A stretch of DNA of 64,000 nt from Ariolimax columbianus (Eukaryota; Mollusca; Gastropoda; Stylommatophora; Arionidae), in contig JAVGWX010000013.1 in assembly GCA_036924085.1 (NCBI GenBank), positions 61,812,157 to 61,876,156 of the forward strand, in the 5' to 3' direction. Shown piece after piece: positions 8,735 through 23,700 of the stretch (position 1 is its first letter; the number at the start of each line of letters is the position of its first letter). The translations under genes and the position numbers were made by a program. The notes under the pieces were generated by a model, which saw only the letters and a program-made list of their open reading frames with translations, searched no databases and was not told where the DNA came from.

Positions 8735-11700
8735 GTAATTCTATGTTGTTCCCAGCGTTACCTGGGATTATTGTTGTTGTTGTGGACGTTGTTGTTGCTG
8801 TTGTTGAATTCCGTGATGAGTAACTTTAGTCTTTTGTGTGCCCTGAAAAAGTAAGTATTAAACTTTTAGGGCCCCTCTTCCAAGCACATCTTCTTCTCAC
8901 CCTCACATTCGCTAGGTACCCCTTAATTGTGCATCCAAGATTTTCACCTGACCCTACTAACATTGTCTAATCAGTGCGTTTAGCCTGACCCTGACTAACA
9001 TTGTCTGATCAGTATGTCTTGCCTAACCCTAGCGGGGAGGAAGACTAACGTCTGGGTCAGGCAAAACATATTGGCCAAGACTCTCACCTCAGCTTCCTAG
9101 TAGTCCTACCTGGAAACGGGTTGTTTTCATGGTATCCTGGCTAACGAGGTGATGGATCGACTTGATCCCCGTAGTAGTGACAGACACGCAGATGAAGCCA
9201 AGTAAAGCACAACCGTTCCACACACAAAATAGTAAACCTACTTATTGTGGGCATTCATAAACAACAGCAACAAACAGGTACAAGTAGGCATCCATACCCT
9301 GACCAGTATGTCCACTTTACAAACAGATACACACACGCATCCATACACTGACCAGTAAGTCCACTTATCAAACAGATACACACACGCATCTTTACACTGA
9401 CCAGTAAGTCCACTTTACAAACAGATACACACACGCATCCATACACTGACCAGTAAGTCCACTTATCAAACAGATACACACACGCATCTATACACTGACC
9501 AGTAAGTCCACTTATCAAACAGATACACACACGCATCTTTACACTGACCAGTAAGTCCACTTTACAAACAGATACACACACGCATCCATACACTGACCAG
9601 TAAGTCCACTTATCAAACAGATACACACACGCATCTTTACACTGACCAGTAAGTCCACTTTACAAACAGATACACACACGCATCCATACACTGACCAGTA
9701 AGTCCACTTATCAAACAGATACACACACGCATCTATACACTGACCAGTAAGTCCACTTATCAAACAGATACACACACGCATCTTTACACTGACCAGTAAG
9801 TCCACTTTACAAACAGATACACACACGCATCCATACACTGACCAGTAATTCCACTTTACAAACAGATACACACACGCATCCATACACTGACCAGTAAGTC
9901 CACTTTACAAACAGATACACAGACGCATCTATACACTGACCAATACGTCACCATTACAAACAGATACAAACATGCGTTCATAAATTGTCCAATACGTCCA
10001 CAATACAAACAAATACAAACATGCATCCATACATTTACCAATACGTTAATATTACAAACAGACACATACACTGGCCAATACATCCTGATATCGCCTAAAG
10101 GACTACTGTCTGATGTGGAATGAAGTATGTCTTTGTCAGCAGAATCCAGAAAAGAAAACCTTTAATTTAAAAAAAAATTATATTTATGTACATGTTTTCT
10201 TTCCTTTAGGTGAACACCATACATATGTCTTTTTGATGTTGATTTCCAGCCACATTGCTAGTTCTTGCTGGGATCAAAGTGCTGAGACGTGCATGAGCTG
10301 TAGTGGTCAGCGACCCAAAGCAGACTTCTGGCAATTTAGATCTGTTATACCTGCCAAGACCATTCCCCACCTCCACGTGGTGATCATGGATAACAGACTG
10401 CAACAGGGTGGGCTGGCTAAGGAGAAGGGATCGAAGATGGAACACTAACCCGGTACAAAAAAATGTCTGCTAAAGTCTGATGTGCAGGATCGAAAGGTAC
10501 AAATATCGCAGTCAAGCTGCAAAGTACAACACATCGCATTTCGTTCTCCGGACTACATCCCGCTATTTGCAAAGCTATTTTCAGGGCTTGGTAGCGGAAG
10601 TCTGAAGACGAACAACGAAGATCAGAAAAAGAAGTAGAAGATGCTAGATCTCGCTGTTTATTGTATCCATTAGGTTCTGCAGATGTAGTGGCTGAATTCT
10701 TTAAAACTACTTTACTATATAGGAAGGAAGACTAACCTTTGGTCAGGCATAACATACTGATCAGACATGTTAGTCAGGGTCAAGCAAAATATACTGGCCA
10801 AGACCCTTACTTTGGCTTTCTCGTAGCCCTTCCTGGAAACGGGCTATTTTCACGGTAGCCTGGCTAACAAAGTGAGTGAGCGATTGATCCCCGTAGTAGT
10901 GAGCGACACGCAAGTGAAGCCAAGCATAGCACAAGCGCCTGGAGGACCACGATTCCCATTCATCAGCATGCCGCCACTTAACGTCCTTTTTAGGGTGCAC
11001 AAAAGAGTAAACCTACTCATTGTGGGCATTCGAAACAAGATAAAAGGCACATTGATACTCTTCTGTATATTTATAGACTTCAGTAAATTAATTCTTCCCG
11101 TACCCCTGTCCACATCTCATTTTAGTTTGTCCAGAGAGGACCGTATGTCTACATGGAGACGGTCAGCAAATACAACGTGAGCTTTGCCGCCACTGAGGTC
11201 ACATACCGACAGATGCGTCGTCACGTGTTTGATAAAGAGGCAACTGAAATGGCCTGCGCTACTTGCCGTGTCCAGGATGTGGTGAGTTGGTTGTTGATCC
11301 ATCGATTAATGGGCTCCTGCCCTTTGGTCCAATGCCATATAGTGGTATCTGCAAGTGTTTGTAAGCTGTTGTTTAGTTCCGTACAAAGTGTTTGTAAGCT
11401 GTTGTTTAGTTCCGTGCTTACTTACTTTCCGTGTTCAAGCCCCACGTTTTATATCTTGCATCCAGTATCCAGCGACATGGATTGCCTTGTCATTTGCCTC
11501 CAGCATGTCGCGCCTATTGCATGTTTCCTGGAGGTTGGGACAGGTCATCAGATGGTCTGGGTCCTGTATTGCGCCGCAATCACATGTGTCATCATCCGTG
11601 TATCCCCATCGCTTCATATTCCTCTTGCACCGTGATACACCAGTTCGGAATATGTTCCATGTTGTGTATGGTAGATGATGTCCAGGAGCAGGTTCCTTCC

Positions 11701-14700
11701 GAAGTTCCATCTCTGGGGACTGCATCAATTCGTGCCGCCTCTCGATACGGCGACTTGCAGGGTTTGTAAGAATGGTGGTTTGTTTAGTTTCGTAGAAAGT
11801 GTTTTATTTGTATGGCCTCGGAGAAAGAAGCTCTTAACTAACTCCGGCAAACGCCAGACATTCAAAAACATGATGTTCAACAGTTTCATAGGGATGTGTG
11901 CACAGCCGGCACTCTGGAGTATGTGGTTGGATTCTGTTCAAGTGACTGTTAAGTTGTATGTGTTGAGTGCGGTCAGAAAATGGTGTTTTGGTTTTTCCTT
12001 TTGAGGAGGTTGATGTTGTCTTTGGGATTTGAGATGGTCATATGTTTGTGGATTTCTGAGTAGGTGGTGTACTTACTTACTGTCCGTGTCCAATTACCAC
12101 ATCATACTAGGCGCGTTCAAGTCAAACCGGGACTTTTTTAAAATGAAAAAGAAATATTGTTTTCAAGTAATCAAAATGCCATTTATTTTTTCGATATAAT
12201 CTCCTGCAACGTGTATGTACTTATCCTAGCGCTCAAGTAATGCTTGAAAAGCTTTAGCGATGTCAGATTTGTAAGTATGTCTGTACTAATCCAGGCCAGA
12301 TTGTTTCACTTCGTCATCAGTGCTGAAATGCTGACCCAGGAATTTTTTTTTAGGAATCCAAACAAGTAATTATCGCTTAGAGCGATGTCTGTGCTGTAAG
12401 GGGGATTTGTCAATACCTCCCAGCCGAGTTGCTGCAGATGGCACATAGTGCGGTGAGCCGTTTGAGATCGAGCGTTATCTTGAAGAAGCAGGACAGGATC
12501 ATCACCCACGAATGTACGACCTTCACTAAAACCTTTACACCATTCAAATGTCTTACAGTATTGTGATTGCAGTCTTCTGTAAATTTCGCAGGCCTTCTTT
12601 CACAACAAACTTCATTACAACACGCTGTTCCATGCAAGTACGAACAGTGTTGTCCGCCATTTTTATTTATCTATCACATGACTGGCAAATGAGCCACCTA
12701 GCAGGGATAAGACACAAGTGCAACTAATTAATGATAGTAGTTCAAGCACGCCTTATTCCATTCAGGTAGAACAAAAAGTCCATGTTTGATTTGAACAGCC
12801 CTAGTACAACATGCATCCAGTATTCAGCGACATGGATTGTACTGCCACATGTCTCCGACATGTCGCACCTATTGCATGTTTCCTGGATGTTGGGGCAGAT
12901 CATCAGGTGGTCTGGGTCCTGAATTGCTGCACAGTCGCATGTGTCATCATTCGTGCATCCCAATCTCTTCACGTTCCTCTTGCATCGTAGTACATCAGCT
13001 CTGAGTCTGTTTAATGACTGCCATATTGTCTATCGAAGACGATGTCCAGGGAATAGCATTGATAAGTATGTTCCAGTCTGTATGAGATGCGGTGAGATAT
13101 AAGTGGTCGATCGGTTACGATACGTGTCTCTTAACGAAGAGCACATATATTTGAATACTGATGGTTCTATCAGATTGTTGGTTGGACACACTCTTGCTTC
13201 TTTCGTGGGTCTCTGTGGCGAAGTGGTCTAGCCGTTTGGTTCTAGTTCAGACGGTCGGGGTTCGAATTCGAGCTTTGACGGTCGGTTCATGATGTAAATT
13301 TTCCCTGGGTTCATCGCTGAGGCTACGAAGTTCGTGCTGTGTGCGATGCTCTCGGCAGGTAGGGATACCTTTCTGCATAGAGAGACTGAGCGATATGGGA
13401 AAACCAGAGGCGCGGAAGTCGAGCCCTCGCATTTAACCTTTAACCTTTGCTTGGCCTTCTCATCGTTTCTTCTCCACGTACACTACGCTGATTGGCGCCA
13501 AGATCTCCTCATTTCTTATTCGTCCTTATCACCTTCGCGTGCGTAGACCATCGACCAATCCTCTTCAAGCAAAGGATATCCTGCGCTGTTTCTCTAAAGT
13601 TGTTTTCTTTTATCTTCCTTGATTCTTTTTTCTCTGGGGATTCCACAACAGAGAATGCCTGATTATACTGACTTTGACCTTTTCGCGTAAAGAACATCAC
13701 TGTCTTCATAAAGTCAATATCTATCCACTGTCCGGAATGATGCAACAGCCGGAAGTGGAATCGATGATGGACTGTGGGATTTTTCTATCTAAGAAAAATT
13801 GAAAGCTTCCCTGTTTAATTCACGGACGCTGCAAAGGGAAGGGGAATTTATAAAGTTGAAGAATACAGGTCACTTGTTCCGGCAGTCATTACGCAGTGTG
13901 TAGACTTGTTGGTTTTCTTTAAATACACCCAAAAGAAGAAAAAAAGAACCTTTGTCTTACCTGGGATTTGACCACGTTTCCTCTCGGTTATCAAATAAAG
14001 TTTCTTCTTCTTCTTCTTCGTTCGTTCTCAATCTCCCGCTACCAAACCCTGAAAGGGCTTAAGTAGCAGAATGTAGTCCAGAGAACGAAATGCGCTGTGT
14101 CGTAGTTTACAGCTTGGCTGCGATATTTGCATCTTTCGGTCCAACACATCCGACTTCAGCAAGCATTTTTTGAGTATCAGGTTAGCATTCCCTCTTCGAT
14201 CCCTTCTCCTTAGCCAGTCTGCCCTGCTGCAGCCTGTTATCCAGGATCACCACGTGAAGGTGTAGAAGGGTCTTGGCAGCTCTGGTTCGCTGGCCCTGAC
14301 GCTAGCAGTCAGCTATGGGTCGCTGACCACTGCAGCTCATGCGCTGCTCAGCATCTTGATCCCAAAGGAAGTTTCTAAAACTGTACGTCCGGCACCAGTG
14401 TCTTCCTTGGGATTACCTTTACCCTTATCTCTTAGTCAAAAGACGAGTAACCTAACAGCTTGACCAACCGATGCACACTTTTAGACATGGTCACCGGGAG
14501 CGTACAGTAATGAGGGCCAGGTGAAACATACCGATCAAGATCTCCACCTAGGGAGCGAAGCGTGTTCAGTGTAAAACGGAACATTATGATCAAATTGCCC
14601 GCTTAGGGAGCGACGGGTAACATCTAGGTCAGGGGAAACATACTGATCTCACTCCCCCCCCCTTTTCTCTTACCCCCCCACTCCCACCCCATACCCAATG

Positions 14701-17700
14701 CCCCCCACCTCCAACGCATGCCCTTGTTCATGTCTCTGGATAGATTGCTGTATCATGGCCACCAAGGTGGGGAAGGTCAAAGTAACTACCATATTGGTGA
14801 GCTTAACAAAAAGTCCGAATTGCACTACAGCCAGGAAGGACCCCAGTCCACCTTCTTAAGTACGCCTCATAATGTAACAAGAACCACTGTAACCATTCCT
14901 ACAAAAGGAACGTCCTCAGCAGTTAACTCAACTCAGCACGACACAGCCATATCCGGGGCGCTCATGTTAGAAGTGTGCTGTGGAGTCGTACTACGTTCTG
15001 CTCTTTCTGGTGGCAAGCTTACTCTGAGTCCCCGCGATAGTTTCACTCTGTGATCTGTTCACCTTTGGTGATGCTAGCGTGCCAATTGAAGCGGTTCGGT
15101 GCAAGCAACTCACAGAAGATGACTTCAGTGTTGAAGCTTTTCAGAGACACCTTCAAGGAGTGTCTATAACTTCTTCGTCTTCTTCGTTCGTTCTCAATCT
15201 CACACCAGCAAGTCACGAAAAGTTCTTCGCAAACAGCAGTATGTTGTCCGGAAAACGGATTGCGTTGTTTTGTAGTTCACAGTTTAACAGCGATATTTGC
15301 ACCTTTCGGTCTAACACATCCGACTTCAGCGTGACATTTTTTGGTACCGGGCTAGCCTTCCCTTTTCAATCCCTTCCCCTGAACCAGTCTTCCTATCCAT
15401 GTTGCAACCTGTTATCCAGGATCACTAAGTGGAGGCGGAGAAAGGTCTTAACAGTTCTGGGTCGCTGGCCCTGACGGTGGCAGTCAGCATTAGGTTGCCA
15501 TGGCAGCGTTTCTTCTGCTCTCATTCTGATTTGGTGATTGTTCTCACCTTACTGTAGCTGTTTGGAGATGCACACATCGTTCATGCAAACAACATGTGCC
15601 GTCCATCTTATCTGAGTTTTTTGCACAGTGGAATGGGTGCTCACGTGTTTTTTTTAACTTCATCAGAAATTTCACATAAAAGCGTGGGACGCTGAATAGC
15701 TATAATAATGGCTGCCCATCGTTGTTGGTGAGGACCGCCGACATCATCATTGTCACAGATTTCCCTGTTGGGTGTGGGTGCACATGTGGCTGAACAGGCC
15801 AATGCGGGCACGAAAACATCTGCTGCATAACGGGCACATGAGATCTGTAGGAGGTGTTGGTGTTCCCGCTGTTCGTGATTTCCAGGTCTCGCGTCTGCTC
15901 TGGTCTTTCACAAAACAGTGATCTTCACTGCTAGCTACATCCGCTTTGACTACTCCGTCTCTGTATGTCTAGCGTATACAGTCAAGCGTTCACATGCGTG
16001 GGGTAGGGTTGGAATAATCGTGGCACGGTAGACTTTGAGTTTTGTCTTGACGCTGATACCACGACGTTCCCAAACTATCGAGCGCATTCTACCAAAGGAA
16101 ACGCTGGCCCTTGCTATTCTGCTTGCCACCTCATCGTCGAGGCTGACAGATTTCGACAGCGTGCTGCCCAGATACGTGAATTTATTTATGATATTCAGCG
16201 TCTGCCCGCTGGCTGTAGTCTCTGATTTTGTGTACGGCATGCCTGGTGCTGGATGGTACATGACCTCTGTTTTCTTGGCATTTATGGTCAGACCAAAATT
16301 GTCGCATGCCGCAGAGAACCGGTCCATTCCCACCTGCATATTCTGTTCTGAGTTGCTATTTAGAGCGCAGTCGTCAGCAAACACAAGTTCCCTGATTATG
16401 TCGCCAACCACTTCGCTGCGTTGGGGCAAGTGTCGTGGAGGGTGGTTAACCGATGTGCGAGTCCATCTTAATAGACTCAAACACTAGAGCAAAGTAGACC
16501 CGCAGCCAGCTAGGCGCCATCTATACTGCTCTAAACAAACCACCTAACCATGGCCGGTGTTATGCCATGGGACACAGTTAATCGCCTCTTACGACATGCT
16601 CTCTGTGAGGCAGTGGGGCTATTCTTGTCCTTGTCATACACAAAGACTCCGGAATGGTACTTAATGACAAAGGACAGAGGTGAGTTTAGACAAGATGTGG
16701 CAACCTGGCATTAGGCACAGAATGTGCTTAATGAGTGGACACCAGGATTACAGTCATTCAGTGGTAGCGTTTTTTATATTTTGAGGCAAATGGTGTCCAG
16801 GCAATATCCCCCCACCCCTTTCCCCCCCCCCCCTAAACCACCGCAGTTCGATCCACGGGATCTGCCTCAGTACGTTTCATTTATATCTGCGGCGTTTTCC
16901 TGTACTAGTCTGTAGAGGCTGTGTTGATTATAAGAAGTTTTGCCTAGATTACAGTCGTGTGCACTGCACCTGGTGTCCAAACAAAGGGTACTTTGGATAG
17001 TTCGTCTGTTTGTATCTTTTAATTCTAAACCTAGCTCAATTAAAAGAACTGAATTATTGTTTTATTTTTAGTGCATTTTGAAATAAATTGTATTTATTTT
17101 ATTGTTCACTACAACATAACTATATTATTTATTTTAAACAGTTGTCAAATTCATAGTCGCTCAAACATGATTTCTTCTTTAGTTGACGGTCGTGAGCCCT
17201 TGGTACTTACAAACGGTTGGTCAACATGGCGGCGAGGAAGCCTTAAGCTGGATACACATACCTACATACACATCCACTTACTTAAAAGCTGCAGGATTGA
17301 TGTCCAGAATGACTAGAGGTCGAATCTTCAACCAGAACCTGACTGTTCTTGGAAATTTTGTTTCTGCGCCTTCTACAGCCGTAACCCTGCCGTTATCGAA
17401 TTTCTCTTTTGGAACATGGTTGAGATTCTCCACCCATGATTATAAATCAGTTATAGAAGAAAGAAGAGGCGGGAAAAGCTTTACGCTGTCGGAGATGAGA
17501 TCTTTGTACAGAATTCTCACCAATGTGACTTTGCTTGGGGGAATCGCGCTGTCACAGCCAGATATAAGCTTACAGCAGAAGTGCAAGCAGTGGGCTCGTG
17601 GTTTGTGCACTTCAGTGCCACCTAGGTTACAACTGAGATTAGGGATTTCAGAATGTGGTGTAATATATATATTTCATCAGTGCCAAAATAGTTTGTCGTC

Positions 17701-20700
17701 TCAGACTGGGACTATTCTTCAAAACGCATTTTGTGAACCCAACGATACAAACGCTTGCTTTAACCTAAAAGGACTCTCCGACGAACTGCTCCTGGCTTAT
17801 AATAACGCTTTCGCAGATTTTCTTTGGCACATATCTAGCATAGTTTTACACAGTTTTCTGGCATCTAGGGATCTAAGTCTTGTGGTGTCTGGGAATCAGA
17901 GTCAGTTGGCCTTGGGATATGATATCAGCGCAAGTGACGTCTTCAAAGAGTTTCGTCTGCTTGGATTGCTTGAATCCAAATGGATAGGAGAGACACGCGA
18001 GACTCACCCGCAGTGGAAGGTGTATACCTGCCTAGAAAGCAGAAATATAAATAACAACATGAAAGTTAAAGGTAAGAAACTGAAGGTAATTGTGTTTGTT
18101 ACCGGGGCCCGAAATGGAGGGATAATTGTAACACTGTAACGAGACTGATATGCTGAAAGAGACGACTAAGAATAGCGTGTCATGGAAACGACTAGTCTTC
18201 TTCTTCTGCGTCTATCTCTGTATATCTATCGTCTGTCCACTTGTGTCGTTTTGTGGGGGAGGTGTGACCTCCTTTGTTTTATATTTTTTGGCAGGCGAAA
18301 ATCCGCTGGTGACTTGCCAGGTCAATCACTGTTTCTGTTACCAATCCCTGAAATATACGATCGCCTATTTTTAAGGACTGGTTGTGGTGGAAGCGTAAAG
18401 TAGAGCAAGGTAGACCCGCAGCCTGTCAGGTCCCATCAATGCTGCCCACCCCACCCCCCTAAACCTAATCCTAACGCTTCGCAAAGCTGAATATAACCAT
18501 CTTTTCTACACTTCTATCTTTATATAAGTTTTTACTTATTTATGTAATTCACCTCAAACAGAGTTTCCTGAATTCCCATCGTACGTAACAGGACGTTCTA
18601 TTTCAGGTTAAGGGGAGGACAGGTATATATAATTTTATTTAAGGCGCGAGTACCATTTATTGTTATTGACAATACGCTGAATGAATGGAGAGAGGAATAG
18701 GCGATGGAGGGAGATGTGGAAGAGAATGCCATGTCATTTCACTGGCATATACTTTCCATGACGTAGTATCCTTTACAGCAGCCTGGCCACATCTTGAACT
18801 CTGGCAAGGGGGACTCAGTGGTCTCGAGGTAAGGTGTTCGTCTCGGGTACCGGAGGTGGCGTGTTCGAATCACGATGGTGACCAGGTTTTCATTTTTACA
18901 TAGATCTTCTGGTAAAAATCCCGCTGATCTCTGGGTAGTGAGATCGCACTCCCGTGGATAGTGTCGGGCACGTTAAAAATTCCTTGGCAGGTGAAAATCG
19001 AAAAGAGTAATCTTAACGACCGTTGTCCAGACAAAATTCAAGTTAAAAATCTACCCAACTCATTTGTACCTTTCCCCAGGTGGTTTGTTAAGAGCAGCTA
19101 TAGATGGCACCTAACTGGCTGCGGGTCTGTTGTTTGGAATGTCCACAATTAGTAATTTTACTCTTTTCGTGCGCTCCCAAAAAAGAACCTTAAGTGGTGG
19201 GTTGCAGTAGTTTTCCTCACATGCCGAGCGTGCTGATGAATGTGAATCCGGGTATTCCAGGCGGTTGTGCTATGCTTGGCTTTATCTGCATGTCACTCAC
19301 TATTACGGAGATCACGTCGATCCTTCACCTTATTTGCCAGGCTGCCATGAAAACAGCCCGTTTCCAAGAAGGGCTACGAGAAAGCCAAGGTGAGGGTCTG
19401 GACCTGCATGTTTTGCCTGAACCTGCTTCTTCTTCTGTGTTCATTCTCAATCCCCCGTTACCAAGCCCTGAACAGGGCTTTGCAAGTAGCAGGATGTACT
19501 CCGGAGAATGGATTTGCGTTGTTTCGCTAGTGAAACAGTTCCCGCCGGAGCAGAGAGTTTAGGACAGGGGTGATGTGGTTGCTGATAACAAATGTACCTA
19601 AATGCGTGTCAAGGTCACTCACCGTCTCAATAAAGGAGAACAGAGTTGGGGCAAAGAATGTAGACAGGTAGGAGCTGACCACTGGCCTTCCGATTTGGGT
19701 AGGGAGAGAAGGATTGACAGACGGATTGGCAGCGGGGCTTGCTGCGAGAGAATAAGTGACAGGTGTGCAAAGTGTTTCGTTCCAATAAGACTGAATATAG
19801 CCATCCCCTGAGATCCATTGATCAAGCTCTGACTTTGCTTGAGTGTATATAACTCGAGACAAAGTTTAGCTCAGGAGGCTGGATGAAGAGGAGAGATAGA
19901 GAGATGAGAGCGAGAGAGAGAGAGAGAGACTGAATTTAGATAGTATGTTTAACTCACCGACTTAGATAGAGGAGCGATTGATAGACTGTTGCACGAATGT
20001 TAGTGATAGAACAGGATCGCTCAAGTAGGTGTTTGAGTTTTGTATTAAGTGATAATCTGAACGTTGTGTTGTTAGCAGGACACAATGTGAACGAGGTATG
20101 TCCAGATCGGCCGCCTGAGGGGATTTAAGTGAGGAAGAGTATTTGATAAGGTGTGTTGAGGACGCAGTTAAAGCGAGGTGTGTGTGATGTAATTGCAAGG
20201 CAATAGAACTGGGTTTAGATAGTTGGGAATTCCATCAATAGCTTATGCTTACAATTTCCTCTTTATTTAATATGTATATTAACTTATAAATAACATAGGA
20301 ATAATTAGTTAAGATGATATGTATTGAATTGTGTTTGTAATTCCACTACTCATTTTTATGTAATAAATATGACATTTGATGTGTGCTATATTATTTGAAG
20401 TGTGTGTTCATGAATGATGTGGATGAGTGTGATAATGTTCTGAGTTAGAATAACGACCAGGGCAAACAGTTAGGTCTGTTACACTAGTTTACAGTTTGCC
20501 TGCGATATTTGTACCTGTAGGTCCAACACATCCGTTTTCGGCAGGGACTGATCCTAACATGTCTGATCAGTAGATTTTGCCTGACCCTGACTAACATGTC
20601 TGATCAGTACATTTTGCCTGACCCTGACTAACATGTCCGGTCAGTACATTTCGCCTGACCCTGACTAACATGTTTGATCAGTACATTTTGCCTGACCCTG

Positions 20701-23700
20701 ACTAATATGTCTGATCAATACATTTTGCCTGAACCTGACTAACATGTCTGATCAGTACATTTTGCCTGACCCTGACTAACATGTCTGGTCAGTACATTTT
20801 GCCTGACCCAGACTAACATGTCTGATCAGTACATTTTGCTTGACCCTGACTAATATGTCTGATCAGTACATTTTGCCTGACCATTACTAACATGTCCGAT
20901 CAGTATATTTCGCCTGACCCTGACTAACATGTCTGATCAGTACATTTTGCCTGACCCTGACTAACATGTCTGGTCAGTACATTTTGCCTGACCCAGACTA
21001 ACATGTCTGATCAGTATATTTTCCCTGATCCTGACTAACATGTCTGGTCAGTACATTTTGCCTGACCCTGACTAACATGTCTGGTCAGTAAATTTTGCCT
21101 GACCTAGACTAACATGTCTGATCAGTATATTTTCCCTGACCCTGACTAACATGTCTGGTCAGTACATTTTGCCTGACCCAGACTAACATGTCTGATCAGT
21201 ATATTTTCCCTGACCTTGACTAACATGTCTGGTCAGTACATTTTGCCTGACCCTGACTAACATGTCTGGTTAGTACATTTTGCCTGACCCAGACTAACAT
21301 GTCTGATCAGTATATTTTCCATGACCCTGACTAACATGTCTGGTCAGTACATTTTGCCTGACTCTGACTAACATGTCTGATCAATATATTTTCCCTGACC
21401 CTGACTAACATGTCTGGTCAGTACATTTTGCCTGACCCAGACTAACATGTCTGATCAGTATATTTTGCCTGACCCTGACTAACATGTCTGGTCAGTACAT
21501 TTTGCCTGACCCAGACTAACATGTCTAATCAGTACATTTTGCCTGACCCTGACTAACATGTCTGATCAGTACATTTTGCCTGAACCTGACTAACATGTCT
21601 GATCAGTACATTTTGCCTGACCAGACGTAAATCTTCCTTCCCGGCTGCTGGTCTGCTTAGCTCTAATGTTTGAGTCTTTTAAGATGGACTTGCACATCTG
21701 TAAAAACCACCCTCCAAGAAACCGGTTGTATACAGATTCTGTAGAGTCTTCTAAACCAGTATAAAGACGTTAAGTTAAGTTTAAGACGACCCGCTTCACA
21801 CACGGACATCTTTAAACTGTCACTAATGTCTTGTTATCATATAGTTCTGGTACAGCTCTTTCCCCTGATACTGTACCTTTCACTATATGTCTCCCCAATC
21901 CATTGTGTCCTTTCATATGACTAAAATAACCTAACTTCTTCCTTGTGATGTTATTTATAATCCAGTTTTCTTCTATACGTAGTTGTTGCTAAATTTCTGT
22001 TTGATTTAATCTAAACTCAGCTTCTTTATACTGGTTTATAAGACTCTGTAGAGTCTGTATACAACCAGTTTCTATTACATTCACTTGATCTAAAAATAAC
22101 TATAGTCGTTCAAGCTATTCTTGAATGCATTAATTAACGTAGCCTCCACAATTTTCTGTGGCAATGCATTCCAAGCAAAGCATTCACCACTCTCTAACAA
22201 AATATTTTCTGGAATCGAATCTGAACCTTTCTCTAAAATGATGTAGCTGTGACCTGTTGTTCTTGTAGGCGGTTGTGTTTTTAAAACTTGTTACAATCTA
22301 ATTTAACCATTCCCTTGATTATTTTTTAAACGTGTATTAATTCACCATAATAAAAATAAATATTACTACCTACTTTCAATCCGCAGAATTCAATAATAGC
22401 TGGTCTTCACCTAACGGCCTCCTGAGAGGAACACACAAGGCCAGCCTCACGTCTTACACAGATTTTGTGTCGCAGTGTGCTCTGGCAACGTGTCGGCCCT
22501 GCACGTCTCCCAGCTCCACCTTAAGTTTCTTCATCGAGGACCTCTTAAGGGTGACCCATTTCATGCTTAACTGCAGCTCATCCATCAGAGGTGTAAAGGT
22601 CTTCAGATACGAGATGCACGTTAGTAAGTATTGACTCGAATCTTTGTGCTTCCTTGTTACAAGTTATTATTTAACTCGACATATCCGTTGTCCGTTCCCG
22701 TCGATTTCTATTTCGCTAATGGTTTCGCTAACTGATCTCAAAGTTCAAACAGTAATTTTGGATGGATACCGTCTTGACCAGAACATTTATCCACCTTCAA
22801 TCTATCCAATTTTGGTAAAACTATTTCCTCACTAATGCAGAATGATAGTAATCCTTGTGTGTGTGTGCCCCGTTGGAAAATATTTAATGGCTCTGAGATC
22901 CTGGAACAGTCTTTTTTTTGTATGGACTGTGCCAAAGTACTGATTGAGTTGATTAGCAGCATCCCCTGTTCTTACTTATTAATTTCCCTGTATTATCTTG
23001 AAGTGGGCCAATTGTGTCTTTCGTTCTCTGTTTTGTTGAACATAAGAAAAATAAAGCTCTTGCTATCAGTCTTGGTCTGTTTTAGCAAGTTTTTTTTCAA
23101 AGTCAATTGTTGCTGCTCTATTAACTTTATAAGATTTTTTGTGTGTGTCCAAATATTTTAAATATGTTTCATTTGATCTTCCAGTCTCTATATATTTTTT
23201 TCCAAGCTTTATTCTTAGCTCTTCTACAACTAACCACGGATCGAGTTATGCATTTATTTTCGCTTGGGGTTAAACTTACTACACGGAACAAATTCCTCTT
23301 TCTGGTGCTCCAGAATAGATTTCAATTTAGCCCATTCCTCTTCAACATTTCCGCCAGTGAAAATATCTGTCCAGACTACGTGGCTCATGCAGAACAGGAT
23401 CACTTGTGTGACAGAGTACAGATTTCACTGGGGTTTTTCTATCTAGAATGTTAACACGTGCATCCACTTTATTCAAGACCACACACAGCAAATAACATAT
23501 AAAACAGCAGGTAATAGTGCGTATTTATTAACATCACTAAAATCAACAAAACAGAACAATCATAACAACAATAATCATGTAATATTATGTATTTCGGAGG
23601 TTGTAAGTACAAGCTTTTGAATATTTCCCCCAGTTGATATATAACCCAATTTTAGCCGCTACACTCTTTTTCCCTTAACTGCACCCTCAACACACTCTCA

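Noticed and set aside
9255..10083. Cysteine-rich repeat proteins on the minus strand
   Set aside because: The 49-bp unit is not a multiple of three. Three units make a 49-codon period in which all frames are open, so no frame is favoured by selection.
10113..10448. Exon of the receptor with QNPEKK at 10140 as the family's NP motif
   Set aside because: The frame runs into poly-A and SINE sequence without a donor. The real exon for this position, 8642-8734, joins 11126 in phase and fits better.
14718..15053. 111-codon frame as a host gene
   Set aside because: It has no motif, no splice context and lies between repeat traces. A chance open frame is more likely.
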